This document shows positions 10,462 to 22,400 of a stretch of 64,000 nucleotides of DNA, one piece after another. The notes beneath the pieces are model-generated. The model did not search any database. It saw only the letters and a program-made list of their open reading frames with translations, and had not been told where the DNA came from. The translations under genes and the position numbers were made by a program. The stretch is taken from assembly GCA_963576475.1 (NCBI GenBank), contig OY754978.1, positions 14,948,218 to 15,012,217 of the forward strand. Reading direction: 5' to 3'. This DNA is from Molanna angustata (Eukaryota > Arthropoda > Insecta > Trichoptera > Molannidae). Every line of letters starts with the position of its first letter. The first letter of the stretch is position 1.

Positions 10462-11717
10462 TGTGTAAGAGGAAGATAGAGTTCTGGGTCAAATGATGTC
10501 AGCGTTGTCAAGTAAGCTATTGTATCGGACAAATCGTATATACCGCTTATCGCTAGATGGCGTAACAAAAAATGCAGGCTCGAATCTAATATTTTTTTAG
10601 TATCTGAATGAACCACCAATATGGCGCTGAAATCAGTGCATAAATGATTAATTTTTACAATAAATGCAATAAATTGATCAAATATATTTTTGCAATAAAA
10701 ATATTTTTAAATATTTTTGTTTGTATATCTCAATGATCTGTCGTTGTTAGTTTTATTTTTTTTAAATAAAATTCTAATAATGTCAGTGTTGTCTATTTCC
10801 TCCATGTTTAATGCTATATTTTATCAAATTATGATTACATAGCATTATTTTTTAGACTACATTTTAAGGATATTGTTCTTCTCCACATATATAATCAGAC
10901 GAATTATTTTTTTTAATTTGTGAAAAAAGCATGGTCAAACCAAATGCCTGCCACAACGTTTATTTTGTTATTGTAATATCAGTTTGTAAATTGATTTTAA
11001 ATATTTAATAATATTTTAAAAATAATTAAAAATACATAATTTTTATGAATCTAAAGTTTCATTGAGATCGAAAAATGTATACATCCTTGATCTACGCCCT
11101 TAAGATTCTTATTTTGATTTGACACCTATTAAGCCCCAAGCTTTTGGGAGAATGATATGGTAGTATTAAGAATCTATGAGTGTTAGATGGAAATAATGAA
11201 ATACCAAATAAAAGTACTTATTAAATATAAAATAAATAAAATCTACATTATTTATTCATTCCAATGAAGTAGGTATTACATATATAACTAACACTTTCAG
11301 TTCTATCAATCTTAATTCATAATACAGGAAATAATTATTATAAGCCTTTGTAAAAAAACAGGTACCTAATTAAATTAAGTGTTTTTAAAAATAAAATTAA
11401 TTGAAAAAACATACAACTATTTATTTATTTATCATTAAACACACTTTATTTGTTATATTTCATTAATATTCGAATAACCATAGCTGCATGATTCAACATG
11501 ATAATAATATTTTGAGATTCGTTGTATATTCAAGTTTGGAATATTTTTTTTACAATAATGCACAATCACTTAACAAAATATAAGTTATTTCATCTGCATG
11601 AGGTTTATAAATATTTTTCAAATGTAGATAGAGGATCGGAATTATAAGATAATTCTTTTGATTTATAGTAAAGCAATATTTTTTAGATTTTGAAGTATAA
11701 AAAATAAAAATCTTAAA
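10460..11717. other. AT-rich spacer downstream of PLPP-like gene 1
   Basis: No gene seen. On the minus strand this is the 3' flank of gene 1. I could not fix a polyadenylation site with confidence. Confidence 0.4.
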
Positions 11718-11861
11718 CTATGGTATTTCCTGAAGTGAGTGATTATTCACCACCATGTTGTTTATTTTCCCGCTACTCCTATCCAACTTGGAAAGGGCCA
11801 TAGAAAAAGGTTTTGACGAAGTTTCAGAGTCGCAAGCGAAATTTCTGCATAGCACGTAAAC
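11718..11861 (-). CDS. PLPP-like gene 1, exon 6 (cytosolic tail)
   Basis: Acceptor TTTTTCAG, then 47 codons and TAG. The start VYVLCRNFACDSE aligns with the start of the last exon of gene 2 (VVLLCKNFVCDNP), which supports both. The rest is a Ser/Asn-rich tail. Confidence 0.82.
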   Translation of the reverse strand, partial: VYVLCRNFACDSETSSKPFSMALSKLDRSSGKINNMVVNNHSLQEIP

Positions 11862-14800
11862 CTGAAAAACAAAAATATTGCTTTAAAAATAATTGGGAAA
11901 AATTGGTGCTGTATGTATCGGCCAGAGACTATAATTGTACTAAAAGTTCAAAATTGTTTCATGCCACAACGGCCATCTCATAATGGAGGAATCAGATAGC
12001 GAGATTCACTTCACAATACAACAGTTCCAACAGAAGCTCGTCTCAATTCAATAGCATGAGCATTAAACTAAATTCAGAAACTTCTTGACCTGCAGAGTTG
12101 GTTGGAAGGATCATGTGACTGCAGCAAAGTTGAGTGTTTTATTGCAGCGACAACTTTATTTAAGAAATATTTGTTTGGATAACGACACAATTCTTCTAAA
12201 AAAATCATGCTACATGGAGCCTTGGCATTATGTTATAAGATACCTTTGCATCTTTGCTTTGGCATTATGTTATAAGATACAATAGGAGGGATACCTTTGC
12301 ATCAAAAAACTAGCATGCAAAATATACATGAACATTTTTCTAGTTAAGAGATTTCTTTATTAATAAGAAAAGAATGTTCATTGCTGATTTCTCTTCACCA
12401 TCTCATTCCAGAGTGAAAGCAAATAGATTTTATATTCAGTTTAATATAGATAAGTAAAATCTTTCTTTGATTTACTACAAAAAGCACACAAGGAAGAAGA
12501 GAGCGTACAGGAAAACAAATCATACCATCTCTAAAAATAACTGTTGTGAATTCTGTAGATGCTATAAATACCGTTCATGCCTGCAAGAAGAAGATGGCAA
12601 GAAAACATTATAAACAGCAATACCTGAAGCAAATGTCCCAGATGCAATCCCTGGAAACCAACCCTTCTACCACAAGTTAACTTTTGTGTAGTAAAAATTT
12701 CAACAGTGCAGTGAAAAAATACCAATTGTCAAACATGAAAATTGGAGAATTACAGTGGACTGCTTATACAATACACTGGAGCCAAGCACAGCGTTACGTT
12801 ATGACACCTGCACAAATGATTGATAAAACATGGAAATTATATAACCAAGAAATGAATATTGTTATGTTCAATGGATTGCCTAGCAGAAAAACAGTAGTCT
12901 CAAAGATCGTAGAGTTACAAAACAAAATAGTTCCGGTGACATTTTATTCGATTCTTGGATATTCACCATAGAGAGAGTGCTCTATGCCACAATGAGATTT
13001 GTTGTGCTTCCAGAATGTAGAAGTATTTTTTTACATACACAGTGCGCAGCAAATATCATGCCAAGAACTGTTCCAGCCAGTACGTCCCACCAGTGATGAC
13101 GGTAATCAAGAATTCTACTTAGAGAAGCAACCGTTCCCCAAGCCAAACAAACAAATTGTAAAGATGGGCGCAACAACCATGGTCCTTTACATCGCTGTTG
13201 GATATAGCACTGAAATAAAAAAAAATGTTCAAAACTATTCAAGCTCTTATTTTAATTACTATTTGATTATTGATTAGTAAATGGTTATTTGAAATTAGTT
13301 TTTCATTATTTTTTTTTTTAAATAAAGTGCATAGTATGGATCACAATATGCAAGGTACATAAAAATATGAATATTATTGATTGAATTGGTGTTAATATAG
13401 TATATAAAAATGGCATACAAATAAAAATATTGATGTGAAGACTGATATTGAAGCGTGGCCTGATAGAAAACTTCTGCTGAGATCAAATGTATCCCTTGTA
13501 CTCAAAAGTTCATTTGTACATTCAAATGTTGAGATATATTGATCCCTGTAAAATAAAAGAAAAGTGTTAATATTATAAAATGTAAACAAAAACCTTGTCA
13601 CTCTTGATTCTATGGCATACTGGGACTGAATTTCATACTAGAGTCTACAATCTGAATCTACCCGTTTGCATTCTGTTTCCGGTTGGCTCTCTGATTGGTT
13701 GAGATCTCGTAGTATTAAGTCAAATGAGCTGTGAAATTTTATATTAAATGCGAAAAATTAAAAGAATATTATATATTTAATTTATAATAATTTATAATTC
13801 AATTTATAAAGCAACTCGCTCACGCGAGTCGCTATTATTATTATACACAAACTTAAACCTAACCTAAGAATGCAGAAAAGAAACTCTGGGCTAGACGCTA
13901 CTAATTTCATTATGAATATCAATATGAAGTTAGTTGTGATTCAGTGAAGAGGATAATTTGAAAATAGAACTGTGAACAAAGATGTGTATCCCATAGACTT
14001 TCATATAATATAGTAGATGTCGTAGTTAACAAATTATGTATGAATCGAAGTAAGGCTTTTTTCCGCAGGATTTTTGACAACTTGGTTGGCAGACCACATC
14101 GTCTTTCTATAGAGAATAACGACTAATGTGAATCTTTCGGACTTATTTGTCGAAAAAAACACTTTGTTCATTAAGATTTAGAGAACAGTTATTTAGGAAG
14201 TGTTGAAATGTAAGGAAACTTCAATATGTTGCCAACCAAAATGTCAAACTTGTGATATACCATGACTCACTTATTGCATGGAGTACTCCATCTAGTATAT
14301 TATTATAATGAAAATCTATGCTAATATCTAATAAGTGCAGCGTTGCCAAACATGCAATAATTAATATAAATAAGTACCTATACAATAGTTTTAAGTTCTA
14401 TATGATAAGAAAACATAGAAAAATATTGCACAATAATTTAGCTGTTCATACAATTACAATAGATTTAGTTTTTATAGGTACCAAATGTAATATTTTTCAT
14501 CAATTTGTGATAAATTCAAACTTTCTATCTGGCAACACCGCATAGGTGTTTCAGATTAAACCAGTATCTTAAGGAATTATGAAATACTTTAAAGGTTGAA
14601 AAAATATTCATTAAATGATATTAAAATATTTCTAATGTCTGATAATATATTAATGAAACTTACCGAGATGTGCAGTTGACAGCTGTATCTGGTTGACATC
14701 CATGAAAGAAAGATGGCCGAGGTTTTCCCATCACAAATTTAATTAGCTGTACAATATACAATTTCAATCCTAAGTCAACAAGATATTCTCGATACCACAC

Positions 14801-15910
14801 AAATATGTGGTGAACATCTTTCGTTAAATTCGACGTAGAATATTTTCCATCTTCATCGTATCGTCTCTTGAATTCATTTAACACAAGCTACAACAGTAAT
14901 CACTAATTAGGTAATGCATTAGTTTTTATTTGACTTGAAGTCAAATTGTTTGATACAGAGAGAATTTTTTAATTATCTGAAATCAAATAGTAGATAATAT
15001 AATAAACTAAAATAAACTACATTTTAAAAGTGGTCATGGATTTATTTGGAAGTCATTTGACTGTAGGGATAAAAATGTAGGGATATAAGGAATGTTTTTA
15101 AAATGTAAAGAATATTTCTATACTTACAATTCCTAGTGGAAACAGTAATGAAACTAAAATTAGTGTCGTTGTAGATACTATGTCATCATCGTAATATGGA
15201 AATGATAAAGCAGGATCAAAACAATAAAATCCTGATTTGTGGGTTGGTAAAATTCCAAATTCACATAAGAGTAAAAGTACTGTTCCTGGAATATAAAAAT
15301 TCAAATAGATTTTAATTTTTGGAAAACACGATTTTAGATAATAGCTTAAAAACTGTTTCAACACGTCAGTTATAGTATACGCGTAAATCATGCCTTCCAT
15401 TTATTTTGGCCTTTAAAGGTGGTTATCTCCGAAAGCCACCATTACTCAGGGTTCAGATTAAGATCCAATCGTTACCTGCGGTGGTATCCTTTAACAGAAA
15501 AAAAAACTGTCTTTATACTGTGCCATAAATTTGGCAGTCGCTGGCTTTTGGTCTACTAGATGTAAAGATTTTTCTATTTTATCTCCAAAAGATTGCAAAA
15601 TCATAGATCTTCTTTTTGTGCTATGTCAGGTGCCCGAGCTTAGCAGAGATACCACTCTGGTATCCCTGTCGCAAGTTAACCAGAACAGCTCCTCCAGAAT
15701 CAGTATCAAGATCTTTCAAGTTGTCTTCTTTATAGCAAAAATGGACTTGATTCACTACTGTTCTGACCACAGCATATTTTTATTTCAAACACTACTAAAA
15801 AACCTCCACGACTAAAAAAATAAAAATAATTATTTCAAAAACTTACCAATTGTAAACAGTAAGAAGTTGATTATACTATTAACACAAAAATTTTTATAGC
15901 ACAAAGCCAT
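11718..15910 (-). CDS. PLPP-like gene 1: lipid phosphate phosphatase, wunen type (six exons, 295 aa)
   Basis: Model: complement of 11718-11861, 13039-13209, 13419-13545, 14664-14887, 15128-15285 and 15847-15910 (888 nt including stop). The family are six-span membrane enzymes that dephosphorylate phosphatidate, lysophosphatidate and related lipids at the outer face; in Drosophila the wunen genes guide germ cells. The N-terminus has a GILPTHKSGFYCFDP block matching the first loop of the family. Motif C1 is KFVMGKPRP, C2 is SFLSGHAS, C3 is SRILDYRHHWWDVLAG. An N-C-T sequon sits between C1 and C2, where the family is glycosylated. In C2 the usual Pro of PSGH is Leu; the catalytic His remains. 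All splice sites are GT-AG and the phases join without a stop. The start Met is the first in exon 1. Gene 2 upstream is a paralogue with the same intron phases. Confidence 0.87.
11862..13038. other. Intron 5 of gene 1 with plus-strand reading-frame remnants
   Basis: About 12085-12275 and 12684-12971 are open on the plus strand, antisense to the gene. The surrounding sequence (12480-12680) is also partly open with frame changes and less AT-rich than the neighbouring introns. A 24-bp stretch (GGCATTATGTTATAAGATAC...) is duplicated at about 12225 and 12262. I do not recognise the peptides. A decayed transposon or retrocopy inserted in the intron is the simplest reading. Confidence 0.4.
13039..13209 (-). 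CDS. PLPP-like gene 1, exon 5 (motif C3)
   Basis: Acceptor TTATTTCAG and donor GTATGT; phase 0 at both ends. It encodes the RCKGPWLLRPSLQF loop, span 5, C3 (SRILDYRHHWWDVLAG) and span 6. An unspliced reading would run to a stop at 12982, but the spliced tail in exon 6 matches gene 2. Confidence 0.88.
13419..13545 (-). CDS. PLPP-like gene 1, exon 4 (motif C2)
   Basis: Acceptor TTTTACAG and donor GTATGC; exits in phase 0. It carries the C2 motif as SFLSGHAS with the catalytic His. The donor position was fixed by comparison with gene 2, where the same codon (Phe) is followed by GTAAGT. Confidence 0.85.
13546..14663. other. Intron 3 of gene 1
   Basis: 1.1 kb, AT-rich. A short GC-richer segment at about 13620-13700 and a CTCGCTCACGCGAGTCG palindrome at about 13815 are the only notable parts. 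No gene seen. Confidence 0.5.
14664..14887 (-). CDS. PLPP-like gene 1, exon 3 (motif C1)
   Basis: Acceptor CTGTTGTAG and donor GTAAGT; exits in phase 2. It carries span 3, the C1 phosphatase motif KFVMGKPRP and the glycosylation sequon NCT. Confidence 0.88.
15128..15285 (-). CDS. PLPP-like gene 1, exon 2
   Basis: Acceptor TATTCCAG and donor GTAAGTA; exits in phase 0. It completes span 1, then encodes the first outer loop (SGFYCFDPALSFPYYDDD) and span 2. Confidence 0.85.
15286..15846. other. Intron 1 of gene 1 with a foreign block
   Basis: About 15400-15810 is less AT-rich than the flanks and open for 94 codons on the plus strand. I recognise no protein in it. It reads like an old insertion. 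Confidence 0.4.
15847..15910 (-). CDS. PLPP-like gene 1, exon 1
   Basis: ATG at 15910-15908 and 21 codons, ending ATT G before donor GTAAGT (phase 1). It encodes the N-terminus and the start of membrane span 1 (NSIINFLLFTI). Confidence 0.75.
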
Positions 15911-16427
15911 TTAAAATTAGTTATAAATTTAATAGGAAAAATTGAACATCAAACTTTTATATGAAACATTGACTTTGCCAAAAATAACTTTGATATCTGA
16001 TTCATAGAAAAATAAACACGGAGCGAACAATACAGGTGCAGAATAAATATTAAAATGAGTGCTAAAGAATTTTATCATGATAAATATACTACATTTAGTA
16101 TTTGACGACAAGATATCTTATCTTATCTCAATATCATTGATTAACAATGAAGTAATAGATACACACTGAATCTTTCGCAATTTGAGTAGTATTTAAATAG
16201 AGTAAATAAATAAGAATATCCCCATCACTTTATACAAATACGTAGGTAACAAGATATCTATATTTAAGTCAGTAAAGGATTCAAGATTTCTGAACTAAGT
16301 AATTATTTAATACCAACATAAATGAAAAGAAATAATTTCAATAGTTCTGATAAACAAATTTGTCATAATTGGGAGAGTGTTGTGATATATTTAATTAGGC
16401 CTATAGGATTGTACATAAAATGATGCA
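15911..16427 (-). promoter_or_regulatory. Spacer holding the gene 1 promoter and the 3' flank of the unknown gene
   Basis: Only 517 bp separate the start codon of gene 1 from the stop codon of the gene transcribed before it. The promoter of gene 1 should therefore lie here, unless an untranslated exon exists further out. No clear TATA box was identified. Confidence 0.35.
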
Positions 16428-16477
16428 TCATGGTGATAACATGTTCAGAGAAGTAAGCAAATATGATTTTTTCATTG
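16428..16477 (-). CDS. Unknown gene, exon 7 (terminal)
   Basis: Acceptor TGAGTCAG, then 16 codons (AMKKSYLLTSLNMLSP) and TGA in the phase left by exon 6. Being short, it could be coincidental. Confidence 0.5.
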
Positions 16478-19400
16478 CTGACTCAGGATTTTCGTGTGAT
16501 ATATTCATATTTTAAAATTATGATTTCCTTCTTCCTTTCAATGATAAATTTGTTTTTCGCTATCTATAAATGTTAGTACCAAAATTGATAAATCCATCTG
16601 AGGGGCAAGTCAGGTCAAGCGGTGAAATCCTAAATCCTCATGATTACCAATATCATGGATATATTTATCTTATCGAGTTGTATAATACCTATCTTAATAT
16701 ATTACAGAATTCCATATAATAATTATATCCATAATATGGGAAATCATGAGGGTTTTGATTTAACTGTTTGACCGGACTTGCCCACCAGCACACACTTCTT
16801 TAACATACAATTTAAAAAAAGGTGACAAATTATTGGTACTTTTTTACATTCATACCATTTTTTACATACCATCACACTGTTTCTCAATTTGAACCAAATA
16901 CTTAACATTTTTCCCATTATAAATAATCTTTGCTTGGTTTGTGTTCATGTATTGTTTCATAAATGTTCTAATATTATTCTGATTTATATTACACTCCCAT
17001 CTATCAAGATAACAATTAAATGGATACTTCCGTAATTAGAGGTATTTGGTCCACATGCAATGATAATTTTTTTTTAATTTTCGTAACTCTCCGAAATCAA
17101 AAGTCAAGATGCCATGCATAAAAAAATTCAAAAGAAAATAAAAGTTCTTCCTTTCCTCGAAAATAATTATAACAAATAATTATAATTTTATAACAAGTTA
17201 CTTTAGTATCATTTTTTGTTATGCTTTTGTTTTATTTTAAATTCTGCCAAATATGAAAATGGACTTATTCTTAAATGGCAATTAATTCATCACATTTAAA
17301 GATAATGTGAAATAAACATAAAGAAAAGCCAATATGATACCATTTTTATAAGAAGAGGTAAAATGATAGTTTTTTTTTTTAATTTATTTACTTTATATAT
17401 TATATTGACATTCATCCAAAACCACACGAGTACCCAAAGGTAAATATTGATAAAATCAACAGTAGACATAAATACATTGTAACTTAAATTCTATATTTAT
17501 TTATTTAATTCATGTACAATAATGTGTACGAAAGGTCTGGCGTCTACGTACCAGAAGGGCGAACACCGGATGAACTGGGAAGAAGCAAGGAAGAAGACAA
17601 AGACAATAATGTGTAAAATGACAAGTTTATTGCCATGAGGCAATTTTTTCCAACCAACCAAAGCAACGTAAGGCCATAAATAGTGGAGTAGTAGGTACAC
17701 TAAATTTATAAAAAAAAAACATATAGAAAGACAAACACATGACATTATGAAATGTAAAATCACAGTAACAAAGATTGGAAGGAGATAAAGGTTGTGGGAG
17801 GAGAGACAGGATGTAAAAGGGGTGTCGATTAAGAGTTATTAGAGAGGTATAACAGCTTTAGTCTTTTTTTTAAGTTGAATCGATTGAGACATCGTAATAT
17901 CATCACTCAGGTAAACGGAGCTTGGAGAATACGACGCAATGATGAGATCTACAATATTTATAATGAGCCCAATATTATAAAGGTGATAAAAATAGGGAGG
18001 CTGCGATGGGCAGGACACGTGGAAAGAATGAGCGATGAAAGAGTGCTAAAGAGGATCCTACACACAAAGCCACAAGGTAGACGAAACGTTGGTAGAACCA
18101 AGCTCCGATGGCTGGATGGCGTGCAGCGGAATGTGGAGGCTGTTGGTGTAAGGAACTGGAGAGGAGCATGTCAAGATAGAGGGAGATGGCGACGAATGCT
18201 GGAGGAGGCCAAGGCCCGCAATGGGCTGTGGAGCCATTGATGATGATGATGATGAATATCATCACTTAAGGTGTTCCATAGTCTTACTGATTGTACTTCA
18301 AAAGAAGAACTGAGAAATTTAGCAGAATGAACGGGAATAGCGAGTGTGGTACGATCAGCAGATCAAAGAGCCAGACTGTGATATGATAAGAAAATAATTA
18401 TTTTCTTAAGATATACTTAGTGGTGAATTAGTGTTGTTAATTATATAATAATAATAAAAACTTCCTTGCACCCTGTGCAAGTCGCGAGTTTATTGCCATA
18501 TAGCAATTTCTTCCAATTAACCAGTGTTTATAGAAATTAGTTTAAATAAATTTCTCTTGTATACAGTAGTGAAAGGAAATTATTGTTACTACATTGATGT
18601 TTCTTAGACCAGCGAAGAAGATTAGGATAAGTGGAAACATGGTCATACTTTCTAAGATTGTAAATAATGTGTATACATCAATTTTGCAATCACTCAATTT
18701 TATTAAGGAGTTCTTCCAAATAACAGATGTCAGCATAATCAACCAATGGGAGAAGTAACTATTGAACTGATTTTTACTGACATTAGAAATTTGTTCGTGT
18801 CGTGTACCATGTCGAAAAAGATACCAAAATGTTTAACGACTTTGGAGTAGGATGTGATTTGATTGTTAATCAATAGAGAAGGGAGGGGAGTATTTTTAAT
18901 ATATACAGCAATGAGGACTATCAATAAAAATAGCCTATACATTCCTATCAAACACATTTTTGTTATTCTGACTCCCGTATCCATCTTTTAATATCCCATT
19001 TTTTTCATGGTAGACTTATCCTCGATATATTTAGCTTTTTCATGTTCCAGAAATTAGACAAATTCATATCTTGTAAACACACTTGGTCGGTTCCAAATTG
19101 AAACACTTTATTTCAATATAATGGACGTAGAATTATAATATACAGAAGCCGCGTGTAGTACAAATTTCGAATTCAAATAAATGCCAACGTATTATGTAGG
19201 TGTGCGTATCGGTAGGTGTACGTATACTAGAAATTCATCTGCTTCAGCATAGTTTTAGTTGGCATACATTCATTGCGCTGACTAGGTATCTGTATCATAT
19301 ATAATCTAAGATAATGGATTTGTGTACAAGTTGTTACCGTCTTATATACTATTAACGGGGATGGTGAGCTGCACAGGTATGGATTTTCAGACAATAGCCC

Positions 19401-22400
19401 AGCACACTGGGCTTAAAGCATTAAATGTTAACCCGAGCAAGACCTCCAGATTTCTGCCTTGTAATGTATACCGGTTGGTCTTATAATATATAATAGGCCA
19501 GCTGGGCTATCCCCGCTATCCCCTTCCTTAATGGGCGACAGATGGAATGAATAAATGTTAGAAAGGCAAAGCATTTTGTTATTTCGTCACGTTACAAAAT
19601 GTTATTTTTTGCAATGAAAATATAATTGTATTTTCCTTCAAATAACTTGAGAATTTTCATTAAAGGCATAATAAAAAATATAAGTTTATCTTAAAATGTG
19701 GATTCAACTAAATTTAATACCATCCTGTAATAATGTGAATTTGAAATTTTTTTTTGAGTATATTATTTTGAAAATAATACATTTTAAACTATTTTTTTTT
19801 TCAAATATTACAAATATTTTCGATTTCTTGGAATATTTTGATTTTACTGCACAACACTTGATAAAGCCAATTTTGATTGAACACTGTTGTGTATATTTGA
19901 TGTTTATATTTCAACCCTTCGATACAATAGTATAACTGAAATATGAAATGTAATTTTATGAATAAAAATAAAATTAAACAAAGGACAAGCTATCAAGAGA
20001 TGCCAAATATAAAATTACACAAGTCAAAATAAAAATCTCTTAACGTAATTAATTTTTTTTGGGTGTGCGATGCGAAAAAATACCAATTTATATATTTTTT
20101 TTAAAGAATGCATATGTCCTTGTAGAAAAACAAGTACATGTACATCCTCATACATTCCCTAAAATAAGCTTAAATGCTTGTACTATAGGTGATCGAAATC
20201 GGTTGTGGTGGGATTCAAACTCCTGATCACTAGATTACTAACACAGCTCGCTAACTGCTCTGCCACCACCCATTTCGGTAGGTATATTAAAAGATTTTAT
20301 TTTAAACATGTAGAAATAGCAATCTATTTAAATAATTGTTCATTTAGGCTTGTAGCCATATCATACAGCATATATTTTTTTGAGTTTTTTTATGAAGGTT
20401 AGTATTGAGAATATGGAAAATTATTAATAAACTCACATCAATCGGACTGTCTTCGTGAATTGTCTTATTAATTGTAGCTGTGAAAATGACGCTTACAGTC
20501 GCCTGTGGAATTGGATATTTTTTTGTAGGAATGCTAAATAATACCTGTAATAAATAAACAGTCTTATAATATATAACAAATAGGCTCAGTTAAGTTATGA
20601 GTATTCCATTCAGTGTGATATTAAAATATTTCTAGGTAGTATGTTGCGAAATGGATTAGTTTACAAATAAATTAACACTCACAAATGTTGTGAAAGCACG
20701 AAAAAGCCATGCTCAATCTCAGATTGTCAGGTCAAATACAAAACACTGAGATTCATAGAAGATTAATGATGTTGTCGAAAGAGTGGCAAGGTTGAAGTGA
20801 TCATGGGCGGATGTTGCTAGCTTCCAAGATCAAAAGCTGGATAAAAAGGGTAGTGGAATGGAGACCTTGTGAGGGTAAGTAGAAGTAGACCCTCATGTGT
20901 TGGTGTGACGACATAAAAAGAATTGCTGTATACTAAGGCTTAAGAGAGGAATTTTTGGAGAGATATGGGGGAGGTTGTTTACCAGTGGACAATCTTTCTC
21001 TCAGTGTCATTTCTTCATGGCAAGGGTCATGATTCCCAACAGATGTTCCTAGTACATAGCTCCTCCAGATTTCACTGTCTTCAGCAAGTTGTATTGTATC
21101 TCTAATAGTAGAGTTGGCAACTTCCTTGACTTAATTGATCCATATCATTGGTGATTTCCCCCTCGTTCTTTCAGGAACCCTCCTTAGCACTACTGACCTC
21201 TCAAGGATTTCCCATTCCCTCCTTGATACATGGCCAAATTATCACAATTCCACTTAATAACATTGCTAATTTTTTAAACTATTTTTGACTAACAGAAAGT
21301 TTAAATAGAATGACATATTATTATCTTCTCTCAAACCCATCCGGTTGACAGAATACTGCTTTTTACGGTATTAGAAATCAACAAAAATAAACCTGTTACT
21401 GTCCCGAGCCATTCATAAATCTTGCATCAATGAGGATTATCACTTAGAGATGGTTACATTCATGATTATAAAAAAAAACACAAGTTAAACATAGACATTA
21501 AATTGATAGGATTAATAATATTATTTAAAATATATATTAAAATGTTCCAACTCACATCATAATTATGGAATTCACAACAGTAGTCATGAGTATAAGATTT
21601 ATATTGAATGAAATACATCCACTCATTATCCAATGTCCATGTTGAAACTATTTCTTTAATTAATTCTTTTCCTATATTAATATCAAAACATTTCTGACTG
21701 GGAATATCAAAACATAATTCTGTTCCATAAGATTCTGCAATTAAAATCTGATATTAAAAGGAGTGGGTTGTGGCCAACACTAAACACTCCATTATATAGT
21801 AAGTGTACCTACATTTTTTCTTCTTGAAAGATTGACAATCCTATTTGATTCTCTCTATCTACCCCGTAAGGAAGATGGCATTATAGTATGTAGATGAATA
21901 TTATTACATTCATAATAGTAATATTATAATATCAAAATGAGATCAATTTTTTCAACATGGCCAAACATAAAAAAATATCTTTTTTTTATACGAAAATCCA
22001 TTATTATGAACACAATTATTCAAACAGTTGTATATTTTCCTTTTAATGTTGACAAAGTTTTAACTCAATCAACGGTGCCACGTCTGACGAAGTTTAGTTT
22101 CTTACATCTGACAACACTAAGAAATTTTACCAATGCAAAGATAAAAAAGGGATTATTTAGTGAAACTGTCTAAACCTTTCATTTCATTACTATTGGTCTA
22201 ATTTATTTTCTTCTAAGACATTCATAATTTATTCTTTCTGTCTTTATTAAATTCCCCTTTGTTTATACATCATTTTATTTTCTTTTTCCATTAAATTGAT
22301 CCATGTTCTTAATTTCAATATCTAGACATACTCAAATTTATACTGTATAAGCATCTTCAAGTAAACCAAAATACATACCTATTTGTAAAATTTTTGACTA

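Noticed and set aside
10284..10619. 111-codon minus-strand frame with a Leu-Ser polymer
   Set aside because: It is the translation of a GA microsatellite with chance flanks.
12982..13038. Unspliced C-terminus of gene 1 reading past exon 5 to a stop at 12982
   Set aside because: A GTATGT donor at 13038 and a last exon homologous to that of gene 2 give a better supported end; an alternative transcript cannot be excluded.
17875..18240. Intact 121-codon gene
   Set aside because: It is a chimera of antisense CR1-like sequence and the C-terminus of an RTE-type LINE, bounded by a 12-bp target duplication.
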